From Serratia inhibens (GTDB lineage: Bacteria; Pseudomonadota; Gammaproteobacteria; Enterobacterales; Enterobacteriaceae), in NCBI RefSeq assembly GCF_003591175.1, contig NZ_QYYG01000002.1, positions 186,001-250,000 on the forward strand: DNA of 64,000 nt, in the 5' to 3' direction. The notes beneath the pieces were generated by a model. It was not told the origin of the DNA and did not search any database. It saw nothing but the letters and a program-made list of their open reading frames with translations. This document shows positions 56,384 to 64,000 of the stretch, in pieces. Numbering within the stretch: position 1 is the first letter of the stretch; each line of letters opens with the position of its first letter. Made by a program: the position numbers and the translations under genes.

Positions 56384-57304
56384 TCATGAGTCACGCAGAA
56401 CGTCCCAATAAGGCCGTTCCCCACCCAATTGCGCCAGCAGAAAATCGACAAAGGCCGTGACCTTCGCCGGCACGTGTTTGCGTTCCGGGTACACGGCATA
56501 AATCGCGTGTTCCGGCAGCCGGTAATCCGGCAACAGTTCGACCAATCGCCCCTGCGCAAGATCCTCACCGACGATAAAGGTCGGCATCTGACAAATCCCC
56601 AGGCCGGCGAGCAAGGCTTCGCGCAGCGCCTCACTGTTATTCACCTGGTAATTCCCTCGCGGTTGAAAACGCACTCCCCCTTCCGGCCCCTGAAACTGCC
56701 ATTCGCTGCCCGCACGATAGTAGCTGTAAAACAGGCAGTTATGCTGCGCCAACTGCGCCAGATCCTTTGGCGTGCCGCTGCGCGCCAGATAAGCCGGTGC
56801 GGCGCACAATACGCTGTAGCAGGGCGCGATGCGCCGGGCGATCAGGCTCGAATCGGCAAGCCGACCAATGCGGATCGCCAGGTCATAGCCCCCTTCCACC
56901 AGATCGACCAGCTTATCGTCCATCATCATATTGATTTCCACCTCCGGGCTGGCGGTCAAAAAAACCGGAATCAACGGCGCAATATGCAAACGGCCGAACA
57001 CCATCGGCACGCTGAGCCGCAAAATGCCCTGCGGCTGCCCCTGCAAACGCGTGATGGCGTCTTCCCCTTCTTGCGCCACCGCGCAGGCGTTCCGGGCATA
57101 ACCGAAATACTGCTCGCCCGCCTCGGTCAGGCTCAGACTGCGGGTGGTGCGATGCAGCAACTGCACGCCCAGCGAGCCTTCCAACTGGGCAATGCGTTTA
57201 CTTACCGCAGACTTGGTAATACCCAGCCGCTGGCCGGCCGCTGAAAAGCTGCCGCATTCCACTACCGCCACAAACAGCGGGATCGCCGCAAAGTTATCGG
57301 TCAT
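56384..57304 (-). CDS. LysR-family regulator
   Basis: A 306-residue LysR regulator: helix-turn-helix GSFSAAGQRLGITKSAVSKRIAQLE, hinge, then effector domain. It belongs to the large group close to DhcR/PtxR-like regulators. It is divergent from the paired YdcZ transporters, which it may control. Effector unknown. Confidence 0.92.
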   Translation of the reverse strand: MTDNFAAIPLFVAVVECGSFSAAGQRLGITKSAVSKRIAQLEGSLGVQLLHRTTRSLSLTEAGEQYFGYARNACAVAQEGEDAITRLQGQPQGILRLSVPMVFGRLHIAPLIPVFLTASPEVEINMMMDDKLVDLVEGGYDLAIRIGRLADSSLIARRIAPCYSVLCAAPAYLARSGTPKDLAQLAQHNCLFYSYYRAGSEWQFQGPEGGVRFQPRGNYQVNNSEALREALLAGLGICQMPTFIVGEDLAQGRLVELLPDYRLPEHAIYAVYPERKHVPAKVTAFVDFLLAQLGGERPYWDVLRDS

Positions 57305-57393
57305 TTATCGTCAACTTTTACTCAACAATGAGTTTCCAGTGTAGTGGATTATGGCGATAACGAAAACAATGTACGCTACTCGCCACAGTAAAA

Positions 57394-57870
57394 ATGGAAC
57401 CTGAGATGATGATACGCGGACGTTTTTCCGATCCTTTGCTGGCGTTAACCGCCGGTGCTTTGCTCGCCCTGATGATCAGTGTCAACAGCGGGCTGGCGAG
57501 CTATAACAGCCCGCTATTCGCTTCGTGGGTGGCTCATGGCGTTGGCGCGATCGCCGCCTGGTTGTTGTTGCAGTTGCTGCCGTTCCGCCGTACGCCCCTC
57601 TCCTCTGCGGCGGCTGTGGCAGCCCCCCGTTGGGCCTATTTGGGCGGCATTCCCGGCGCCCTGACGGTGGTAGTGGCCGCCATCACCGTCAATAGCCCGC
57701 TGGCGCTTTCCGGCAGCCTGGCGCTCATGCTTACCGGCCAGGTGTTGTTCGGCATGCTTTCCGACAGCCGCGGTTGGTTTGGCGTCATTAAACGCCGCCT
57801 GCGCGCCAACGACATTATCGCCACGTTGCTGATCCTCTTCGGCTGCGCCCTGCTTATTTTTGTGAGATAG
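57394..57870 (+). CDS. YdcZ-family (DMT) transporter, first of a pair
   Basis: A 158-residue membrane protein with five predicted helices of the DUF606/YdcZ type (PRWAYLGGIPGALTVVVAAI, LALSGSLALMLTGQVLFGMLSD). ATG codons at 57394, 57406 and 57409 compete; none has a strong ribosome site. Four bases separate its stop from the next gene. Pairs of such half-size proteins probably form one transporter. Confidence 0.85.
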   Translation: MEPEMMIRGRFSDPLLALTAGALLALMISVNSGLASYNSPLFASWVAHGVGAIAAWLLLQLLPFRRTPLSSAAAVAAPRWAYLGGIPGALTVVVAAITVNSPLALSGSLALMLTGQVLFGMLSDSRGWFGVIKRRLRANDIIATLLILFGCALLIFVR

Positions 57871-57874
57871 CCCC

Positions 57875-58324
57875 ATGCTAACCCTGATACTCCTCGCACT
57901 GTTCAATGGCGTCCTCATCAGCATCAGCCGTGCGGTCAATGGCCGCCTGGCGTTGAGCCGCGGCGCTTTCCACGCCTCGCTGTGCAATCACATCCTCGGT
58001 TTTTTGTTCCTCAGCCTGCTGCTGGCGATGGGCGGTGGGTTCAATGGCCTCGCCCTTGGTCATGCCCCGTGGGGAGCCTATTTGGGCGGGGTCATCGGTG
58101 CGCTGTTCGTGGCGCTGAACAGTTATGTGCTACCGCGCCTTGGCACGCTGCGCGCCGCACTGCTGATTATCAGCGGCCAGATGTTGGCGGGCGTCGTCAT
58201 CGATCGCCTGCGCGACAGCGGCGGTTCCGCCGGCGCGCAGATCCTGGGGGTTGGGCTGATCCTGCTCGGCGTCTATCTGGCGCGGAGGGAAAAACCCCTT
58301 ATTACGCTGCTCCAACGCCCTTAA
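57875..58324 (+). CDS. YdcZ-family (DMT) transporter, second of a pair
   Basis: A 149-residue paralogue: GRLALSRGAFHASLCNHILG, APWGAYLGGVIGALFVALNSY, LLIISGQMLAGVVIDRLRDSG. Five helices. Same operon as the first; divergent LysR gene at 56384. Substrate unknown. Confidence 0.85.
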   Translation: MLTLILLALFNGVLISISRAVNGRLALSRGAFHASLCNHILGFLFLSLLLAMGGGFNGLALGHAPWGAYLGGVIGALFVALNSYVLPRLGTLRAALLIISGQMLAGVVIDRLRDSGGSAGAQILGVGLILLGVYLARREKPLITLLQRP

Positions 58325-58329
58325 ATTGC

Positions 58330-58414
58330 GCGAATAATTCGCCTGTAGAAGCGAATAAACCAAAAATTCGCATTCAGATGCGAATAATTGACATATTCGT
58401 ATTTAGATGCGAAT
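58330..58414 (+). promoter_or_regulatory. GCGAAT operator array and promoter of the SatD gene
   Basis: Six hexamers GCGAAT/ATTCGC (one with T in place of C) are packed here. They form GCGAATAATTCGC (58330-58342), ATTCGCATTCAGATGCGAAT (58366-58385) and ATTCGTATTTAGATGCGAAT (58395-58414). The two 20-bp palindromes start 29 bases apart and flank TTGACA (58388-58393); a -10 near GAATTT follows. The layout predicts a repressor that blocks the promoter. Confidence 0.8.
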
Positions 58415-58451
58415 TTTAACGGTGAGTTATCGCTTCAAAGCAGAGAAAAAC

Positions 58452-59048
58452 ATGCAAACACAACTCAGCGTGATCACCGGCGATCTGGTCAACTCGCGGC
58501 AGCTCGACACCGCAAATTACATTACCGGGCTAAATGCCCTGCTCAACCGACTGCAACAGGCCAAGCTTATACAGCGGTTCGAGATTTTCCGCGGCGACAG
58601 CTTCCAGGCGGTGGCCGAACCGCAATCCGGCCTGCTGCTGGCGGCGTATATCCGCATCGCGCTCAAAGCGATGGACGCCGGCCAGTGGGATGCCCGTATC
58701 GCTGTGGGCCTGGGTGACGGCCAGGCGCAAGCAGCCGGTTATGCCAGCGCCTTTGTCAATTCCGGCCACGCACTGGACAGCCTGGAGAAAAATTGCAGGC
58801 TGGCTCTGAAAAATGACCATGCCGAGACGAATACCATTGTCAGCGATCTGCTGCCGATGTTAGATCATGTGATTGGTCGCCTGTCGCAAGCCGAGGCGCA
58901 GATAGTACAGGCGAGGATGTTTGCCGCCACCAACCTGGAGGTGGCCGAGAAACTGCATAAAGCCGCGTCCACGGTCTCCGCAACGCTAAAACGAGCGGCC
59001 TATGAGGAGATCATGCGATTTATTCACGCGATTAACAGGATCACCTGA
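58452..59048 (+). CDS. SatD-family protein with C-terminal helix-turn-helix
   Basis: A 198-residue SatD-type protein. The N-terminal part has LSVITGDLVNSRQLD and FRGDSFQAVAE, resembling a nucleotide-cyclase-like fold in this family. The C-terminus has AATNLEVAEKLHKAASTVSATLKRAAYEEI, a helix-turn-helix. ATG 58452 follows AGAGA. Biochemical role unknown. With the palindromes upstream it is a likely autoregulator. It begins the pair with the DUF3307 gene two bases downstream. Confidence 0.8.
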   Translation: MQTQLSVITGDLVNSRQLDTANYITGLNALLNRLQQAKLIQRFEIFRGDSFQAVAEPQSGLLLAAYIRIALKAMDAGQWDARIAVGLGDGQAQAAGYASAFVNSGHALDSLEKNCRLALKNDHAETNTIVSDLLPMLDHVIGRLSQAEAQIVQARMFAATNLEVAEKLHKAASTVSATLKRAAYEEIMRFIHAINRIT

Positions 59049-59050
59049 AT

Positions 59051-59824
59051 ATGGATTTGACCTACGCGCCGTTACTGACCTGGTTGCTGATTGCCCATTT
59101 ACTGGCTGATTTCCCGCTGCAACCACTCAGTTGGGTGGAGGATAAAACCCGCCGGCGCGCACGCTCGCCTTTGCTGCTGTTGCACGCCTTGCTGCACGCT
59201 GTACTGGCCGCCTGCGCAGTGGCGGGTTTCAGTCTGCAGCATGGCGGGCTCTCCACAGCCGGGGCGCTGGCTACTTTGCCGGTTATCGCCATCAGCCACT
59301 ATATTATCGACCTGCTGAAAGTCACGCTCCTGGCTCGCCTCAGCCGGGCCGGCGGTTTTCTGCTCGATCAATGCCTGCATCTGGCGGTGATTGTTTTGCT
59401 GTGGTTGTGCCTGATGCCGGAACCCCGCAGCCTGCTGGCCACGCTTGGCACCGCCGTTACCGGGGCGCAGTTTGGGCTGCTGTTGCTGGCGTATTTAGTG
59501 ATTTACATGCCGATGGGCGTACTGATTGGGCAACTGCTGGCGCACTGGACACCGCAAATGCCGCTCTCGGCCAAAGCCGACAACGACTCGCTGTTGCGCG
59601 CGGGCAAGCAGATTGGCTATCTGGAAAGAACGCTGATCCTGACGTTTGTGTTGATCGGCCAAATTCCGGCGATCGGCTTTTTGCTGGCCGCAAAGTCTAT
59701 TTTTCGCTTTGGCGATCTGCGGCAGAGCGATGACAAAATGCGTACCGAGTATGTACTGCTCGGTACGCTGTTTTCCTTTACGCTGACCATCTTGCTCGGT
59801 CTGCTGGTGAAAAAATTGTTATAA
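59051..59824 (+). CDS. DUF3307 membrane protein
   Basis: A 257-residue membrane protein: LLIAHLLADFPLQPLSWVEDK is the DUF3307 start, with six to seven predicted helices and HYIIDLLKV and LERTLILTFVLIGQIPAIGFLLAAKS. It is often paired with SatD in other bacteria. Function unknown. Coupled to SatD (two-base gap). Confidence 0.82.
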   Translation: MDLTYAPLLTWLLIAHLLADFPLQPLSWVEDKTRRRARSPLLLLHALLHAVLAACAVAGFSLQHGGLSTAGALATLPVIAISHYIIDLLKVTLLARLSRAGGFLLDQCLHLAVIVLLWLCLMPEPRSLLATLGTAVTGAQFGLLLLAYLVIYMPMGVLIGQLLAHWTPQMPLSAKADNDSLLRAGKQIGYLERTLILTFVLIGQIPAIGFLLAAKSIFRFGDLRQSDDKMRTEYVLLGTLFSFTLTILLGLLVKKLL

Positions 59825-59847
59825 CCGCCGGGTATTGCGCCCGGCGG
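59825..59847. terminator. terminator between DUF3307 and mgtA
   Basis: CCGCCGGG and CCCGGCGG form an eight-bp stem with a seven-base loop between convergent stops. No T-run. Confidence 0.6.
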
Positions 59848-59856
59848 TCAGGGTAA

Positions 59857-62556
59857 TTACAGCCACTCACCAAAGCGGCGAATATAGAAACGCTTCATCA
59901 TCTGCGCCACGACGCAATAGCTGACCAGCGTGCCGGCCAGCCACGGGAAGTATTCCCACGGCAAGGGCTGCAACCCAACCCAGGCACCGAGCGGCGAGAA
60001 CGGCAGATAAATGCCCAACGCCATGACCAGCGCCGTGGTCAGCAGAACCGGCAATGCGGCGGTGCTTTGGATGAACGGGATCTTCTGGGTGCGCAGCATG
60101 TGCACCACCAGCGTTTGCGACAGCAACCCTTCAATAAACCAGCCAGACTGGAACAATGCCTGATGTTCGACACTGTTGGCGGCGAAGACGAACCACATCA
60201 GCGCATAAGTGGTGATATCAAAAATGGATGAGGTTGGCCCAATCCACAGCATAAAGCGGCCGATGTTCTTCGCATCCCACTTGCGCGGCTTGCGCAGGAA
60301 CTCTTTGTCCATCTTGTCCCACGGCAGCGACAACTGGGAAATATCGTACATCAGGTTCTGAATCAACAGATGGATCGCCAGCATCGGCAAGAACGGGATA
60401 AACGCGCTGGCCACCAGCACCGAAAACACGTTGCCGAAGTTGGAGCTGGCAGTCATGTTCAGGTATTTGATGATATTGCCGAAGGTTTCCCGGCCTTTGA
60501 TTACTCCCTCTTCCAGCACCATCAGGTTTTTTTCCAGCAGAATGATATCCGCCGACTCCTTGGCAATATCGGTACCGGTATCCACCGAGATACCGACGTC
60601 CGCATCGCGCAGCGCCGGGGCATCGTTAATGCCGTCGCCGAGGAACCCGACGGTATGGCCATTCGCCTGCAACATCTTCAACACCCGCGATTTCTGCAGC
60701 GGCGTCAGTTTGGTAAAGACCGTGCGTTGTTCCACTTCGCGCGCCAGCGTTTCATCGTCCATCTGTTCGATTTGCGGGCCGGAGAGCGGCTCGCCCGGCT
60801 CCAGCCCCACATCGCGGCAAATCTTGCAGGTGATCACCGGGTTATCGCCGGTCAGCACCTTCACCGTCACGCCGTTTTCCTGCAATGCGGCTATCGCTTC
60901 CTGCGCGCTCTCTTTTGGCGGGTCGAGGAAGGTCAGGACGCCCTGAATCACCATGTCGCGCTCATCGGCCACGCTCAGCGGCAAGGATGCTTTCCGCTCG
61001 CCCAGCTCCCGCGTCGCCAGCACCAGCACGCGGAACCCGTCCTCATTATACTGAGCGGCAAGCGCCTGCAGCGCTACACGCCGCGCCTCATCCAGCACCA
61101 GCGTCTGCTGCCCCTCACGCACGTGGGTGGCGATGTCCAGCATCTCCTCCACCGCCCCTTTGCAGATCAGCCGCTGTTGACCATTTTCATCCGCCACCAC
61201 GATCGACAAACGGCGGCGCACAAAATCGAACGGCAGCTCATCCACCTTGCTAAAACGCCCCAGCGCCTCAATGCCCGGCTTGCCGCGCCCGAAGCGGATC
61301 ACCGCCTGATCCATCAGGTTTTTCATGCCGCTTTGGTGGGCGCTGTTCAACCACGCCAGATGCAACACCTGATTGTCTTTGGTGCCGCCGGCGTCCAGAT
61401 GATGTTCGAGGATAATGCGATCCTGGGTCAGGGTGCCGGTTTTATCCGTACAGAGCACGTCCATCGCACCGAAGTTCTGAATGGCGTTCAGGCGCTTGAC
61501 CACCACTTTGCGCCGCGACATGGCGATTGCGCCCTTCGCCAGGTTGGAGCTGACGATCATCGGCAGCATCTCCGGCGTCAAACCCACCGCCACCGCCAAA
61601 GCAAACAGCGCCGCTTCGCTCCAGTCGCCTTTGGTAAAGCCGTTGATCAGCAACACAATCGGCACCATCACCAGCATAAAGCGGATCAGCAGCCAGCTGA
61701 CGCTGTTCACCCCACGGTCGAAGGCGGTTTGCGAACGGGAACCGACGATCGACTTGGCCAGCGAACCAAAATAGGTGCGCCCTCCGGTCGCCACCACAAC
61801 CGCCGTGGCGGTGCCGCTGGCAACATTGGTACCCATCAGGCAGATGTTCGGCAGCTCCAACAGCGCATGCTCGCTGGAGACTTCTTCCTCGCTCGATTTT
61901 TGGCTGACGTTGCCCATCGCATCGTATTTCTCGATCGGGATCGCCTCCCCGGTCAGGATCGCCTGGCTGATGAACAGATCGCGTGAGGCAAGCAGGCGCA
62001 CGTCCGCCGGCACCATGTCCCCGGCGGAAAGCTGGATGATATCGCCCGGCACCAGTTCGCGGATGGGGACTTCCAACGTCAAGGGTTGTGCGCTGAAGCT
62101 GCTGCGACGCAAGACCGTTGCGGTGGTACGCACCATCGATTTCAGCGTTTCCGCCGCCTTGTTGGTGCGGTATTCCTGCCAGAAACGCAGCAGCCCACTG
62201 AGTGCAACCATCACCAGTATGATGATCACGCCAATGAGATCGGTTTCTTCACCGCGCCGGAGAGGCAACCAGTAGTCGGTAAAGAAACTGATCGCAGCCA
62301 GCACCATCAGAACAAAGATAAACGGGTTATTAAACGCGCCAATCAGTTGCACCAGCGCGTGCGGCGCTTTCTCATGGGCGACCTGGTTAACGCCAAATTG
62401 CTCCAGGCGTTCATCGGCATCCTCCTGGGTCAGGCCGGTGCGGTTGCATTTTAAATTTGCCAGCGTCTGGTCGAGGCTATTTTTCGCCTCTTGCGCGATG
62501 GCGTAAGGTGCCTTTTTTTTATCGCGGCGGCGCAGGTTGTCATTGATATAGGTCAT
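59857..62556 (-). CDS. mgtA: magnesium-transporting P-type ATPase
   Basis: An 899-residue P3B-type ATPase that imports Mg2+. The actuator loop has ILTGEAIP, the phosphorylation site is DKTGTLTQ (VLCTDKTGT), the nucleotide site KGAVEEML and the hinge TGDNPVITCKICRDVG and GDGINDAPALRDADVGISVD. About ten membrane helices. It could equally be called mgtB. It follows mgtC on the same strand with a 200-base gap that holds a leader peptide. Confidence 0.96.
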   Translation of the reverse strand: MTYINDNLRRRDKKKAPYAIAQEAKNSLDQTLANLKCNRTGLTQEDADERLEQFGVNQVAHEKAPHALVQLIGAFNNPFIFVLMVLAAISFFTDYWLPLRRGEETDLIGVIIILVMVALSGLLRFWQEYRTNKAAETLKSMVRTTATVLRRSSFSAQPLTLEVPIRELVPGDIIQLSAGDMVPADVRLLASRDLFISQAILTGEAIPIEKYDAMGNVSQKSSEEEVSSEHALLELPNICLMGTNVASGTATAVVVATGGRTYFGSLAKSIVGSRSQTAFDRGVNSVSWLLIRFMLVMVPIVLLINGFTKGDWSEAALFALAVAVGLTPEMLPMIVSSNLAKGAIAMSRRKVVVKRLNAIQNFGAMDVLCTDKTGTLTQDRIILEHHLDAGGTKDNQVLHLAWLNSAHQSGMKNLMDQAVIRFGRGKPGIEALGRFSKVDELPFDFVRRRLSIVVADENGQQRLICKGAVEEMLDIATHVREGQQTLVLDEARRVALQALAAQYNEDGFRVLVLATRELGERKASLPLSVADERDMVIQGVLTFLDPPKESAQEAIAALQENGVTVKVLTGDNPVITCKICRDVGLEPGEPLSGPQIEQMDDETLAREVEQRTVFTKLTPLQKSRVLKMLQANGHTVGFLGDGINDAPALRDADVGISVDTGTDIAKESADIILLEKNLMVLEEGVIKGRETFGNIIKYLNMTASSNFGNVFSVLVASAFIPFLPMLAIHLLIQNLMYDISQLSLPWDKMDKEFLRKPRKWDAKNIGRFMLWIGPTSSIFDITTYALMWFVFAANSVEHQALFQSGWFIEGLLSQTLVVHMLRTQKIPFIQSTAALPVLLTTALVMALGIYLPFSPLGAWVGLQPLPWEYFPWLAGTLVSYCVVAQMMKRFYIRRFGEWL

Positions 62557-62659
62557 AACGCTATTCTCTTATCTTATTCTGCGCACAGGGTTACCCCGCC
62601 TGATTAACAGGTGAATAGGCGCAGAATGGGATTTATTTAATTAGCGTAATTACCGCTGT

Positions 62660-62713
62660 TTATAATTGCAGGCAATTACGCCGAATAATTGACATTATGG
62701 GGTCACCGTCCAT
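62660..62713 (-). CDS. MgtL-like leader peptide between mgtC and mgtA
   Basis: A 17-codon frame, MDGDPIMSIIRRNCLQL, with a very strong ribosome site (AAGGAGG, 62727-62721). E. coli/Salmonella MgtL is also 17 residues ([17 protein letters not shown]) and shares the acidic-Pro start, an Arg run and a Leu-x-Leu end. Acidic and Pro-rich starts can destabilise ribosomes at low Mg2+. A GC-rich hairpin region (CGCCT ... AGGCG, 62598-62622) follows before mgtA, consistent with attenuation. Not found by homology; inferred from position and pattern. Confidence 0.6.
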   Translation of the reverse strand: MDGDPIMSIIRRNCLQL

Positions 62714-62756
62714 ACCACCTCCTTATCACCAAAACAAAGTGAATATGAATTAAAAA

Positions 62757-63455
62757 TTAAACCGGCAATTCAGAAACCACGCGCCAGCGTACGGCGCTAA
62801 CGCTTTTTTCCAGACTGACGCGGCAGACAATACCTTCAATTTCTTTTTGCGCTGCGGGATTGGCCGTTATCTCCGCACAAACCTCAAGCTGACCTGGGAG
62901 GGATATATCGGCGCTGCGCAAGGATTGCAATCTTAATGCCACGCCATTCAGCGCCTGCAATATCAGGGTGCGTACCAGTATTTCATCTTGTTCGCCGCAG
63001 GTAACCTGAATGCGATAACACAATTCCAGATCGATCGCCTGCTGTTGCGGTTGCAGATTGATGCGCTGGGCCGCTTCGCGCAACAGAATATTCGCGCACA
63101 GGATCACCAGCGTCGCCAGTACCGCATTCCAGTACTGCCCCAGGCCGCACAGCACACCAATCGCCGCCGAGCACCACAGCGTGGCGGCGGTATTCAGGCC
63201 ACGGATGTTCAGCCCTTCCCGCATGATCACCCCGGCGCCCAGAAAGCCGATGCCGGAAACAATTTGCGCGGCAACCCGCCCGGCGCTGGAAGGATCGGTG
63301 GACATGGAACTGAGAATAAACACCGCCGCACCGGTGGCCACCAGCGCATTGGTACGCAGGCCGGCCATACGCTGACGCCACTGCCGCTCGGCGCCAATAA
63401 CCGCGCCCAGGCTCATCGCCAGTAATAAATTTAAAACGAAAGGAGTCATAGCCAT
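62757..63455 (-). CDS. mgtC: Mg2+-stress/virulence protein MgtC
   Basis: A 232-residue MgtC: membrane part with LGAVIGAERQWRQRMAGLRTNALVATGAA and SGIGFLGAGVI, then a cytoplasmic ACT-like domain. MgtC protects cells at low Mg2+ and acid pH and restrains the F1Fo ATP synthase in Salmonella. ATG 63455 follows AAGGGGA; another ATG is two codons on. Upstream is a long leader and a PhoP box. Confidence 0.95.
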   Translation of the reverse strand: MAMTPFVLNLLLAMSLGAVIGAERQWRQRMAGLRTNALVATGAAVFILSSMSTDPSSAGRVAAQIVSGIGFLGAGVIMREGLNIRGLNTAATLWCSAAIGVLCGLGQYWNAVLATLVILCANILLREAAQRINLQPQQQAIDLELCYRIQVTCGEQDEILVRTLILQALNGVALRLQSLRSADISLPGQLEVCAEITANPAAQKEIEGIVCRVSLEKSVSAVRWRVVSELPV

Positions 63456-63834
63456 GACTGTCCCCTTAATAAACTGCAGGAGATAAAATCATGTGCTTTT
63501 TAGCACACGCGAAATTGCGCCAATAATATATTAGCGAACGAGCGCGTCAGTGCCTGGAGGGAAAAGACTGTGGTTGCAAATTACCATAATAACGTCCAAA
63601 TCAATTCGCCTGATGCCATTGGGCCTCAGGTACAACAATGAGATTCGGGTTTGCACAGCTCGGAATAACAAGAGAGGGGTGCTGCCCGCCGTTTTCGGCA
63701 AGCAACAAATCAGAAGAGGATTGGTCAGCTTGCCTTATTTATATCGCTACAACTAAAACTGTCCAATTTTGTTTCCTCACTGAAATTTTGGCTGAGTATA
63801 GTGACGCAGGGTAATGATGTAAAGGCGAATTTAT
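63456..63834 (-). other. mgtC 5' leader
   Basis: A leader of about 340-380 bases. TGTGCT/AGCACA (63492-63507) forms a short hairpin followed on the minus strand by TGATTTTATC, attenuator-like. Two short frames precede mgtC: MVICNHSLFPPG and on (18 codons, start 63586) and MILSPAVY (start 63492). In Salmonella the mgtC leader senses ATP and proline through short frames; whether these do is unknown. Confidence 0.5.
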
Positions 63835-63851
63835 TAAACGGAAATTAAACT
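63835..63851 (-). promoter_or_regulatory. PhoP box of mgtC
   Basis: On the minus strand AGTTTA-ATTTC-CGTTTA matches the PhoP direct repeat (T/G)GTTTA-N5-(T/G)GTTTA. The -10 is ambiguous: the region 12 bases on (TTTACATC) or TATACT at 63800-63795. PhoPQ control of mgtC is expected. Confidence 0.75.
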
Positions 63852-63964
63852 GAATAACGCCATTTATTTGACCTGCAACGCAATCTGCCGAATTGGTTTT
63901 GGGTAATACCTCTATTATCTATAGACTGGCGCCTCAACAGGACAATAATCCCCGAACGATAAAC

Positions 63965-64000
63965 ATGCTTCTCCTTGCCATCAGCCTCGCCCTGCTTTGC
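63965..64000 (+). CDS. possible start of a membrane or exported protein (partial)
   Basis: ATG 63965 opens a frame MLLLAISLALLC that runs off the right edge. It is hydrophobic like a signal or first helix. The ribosome site is weak. Divergent from mgtC. Confidence 0.3.
   Translation, partial: MLLLAISLALLC

Noticed and set aside
60370-61986. A 538-codon plus-strand frame opposite mgtA
   Set aside because: Shadow of the conserved P-type ATPase; no ribosome site or family motif.
63550-63756. 68-codon plus-strand frame in the mgtC leader
   Set aside because: Runs against the leader transcript and has no family features.

Overview
The window looks like chromosomal DNA of an enterobacterium of the Yersiniaceae, most likely Serratia. 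The basis is the flhDC-motAB-cheAW-chemoreceptor order, the enterobacterial character of the proteins (FlhDC, UspC, Cnu, DsbG, UmuDC, YbdK, MgtC/MgtA) and the mix of conserved loci with plant- or soil-type catabolic genes. The assignment is by eye and no database search was run. I see no rRNA, tRNA, CRISPR array, insertion sequence or prophage.

Layout. (1) 1-9.4 kb, minus strand: flagellar and chemotaxis genes flhD, flhC, motA, motB, cheA, cheW and two chemoreceptors, with a small membrane-protein gene on the plus strand. Upstream of flhD is a promoter region with a CRP site, a -35/-10 pair and an RcsAB-like box spaced much as in E. coli. (2) 10.8-21 kb: a Cnu/Hha-family gene, uspC, curA-like reductase, pcp, kynA, an AT-rich islet with a candidate double-glycine microcin and candidate immunity protein, a LexA-boxed umuC, an MFS carrier, dsbG, a thioredoxin-like gene and a decayed hydrolase remnant. 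(3) 21.3-28.2 kb: a MASE1-type membrane sensor, a response regulator and a BvgS-type hybrid kinase, then a two-gene membrane and DUF4105 unit. (4) 28.7-33.3 kb: a small periplasmic protein, an autotransporter whose passenger looks like a two-lobed pepsin-type aspartic protease, and umuD with its own LexA box, far from umuC.

(5) 33.8-46.9 kb: a signalling and detoxification-type cluster. It holds a FixJ-type regulator, alpha/beta hydrolase, MFS exporter, DoxX protein, YtcJ-type amidohydrolase, YcaC-type hydrolase, two XapX proteins, a receiver-only regulator and a very large pseudokinase/ATPase/GAF/PAS/histidine kinase. Four 16-bp direct repeats lie between its two divergent arms. (6) 47-51.4 kb: pcaR and pcaIJFD, the end of the beta-ketoadipate pathway. 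(7) 51.5-54.8 kb: two convergent arsenic units, arsR-arsH and arsRBC, whose ArsR proteins have different metalloid-binding cysteines. (8) 54.9-64 kb: ybdK, a LysR regulator with paired YdcZ transporters, a SatD-DUF3307 pair behind an array of GCGAAT operators, and mgtC-mgtA with a PhoP box and a 17-codon leader peptide between the two genes.

The best candidates for undescribed biology are the microcin/immunity pair (14.9-15.6 kb), the pepsin-like autotransporter (29.3-32.7 kb), the 16-bp repeat array (39.4 kb), the SatD operator module (58.3-59.8 kb) and the mgtL-like leader inside mgtC-mgtA (62.7 kb).
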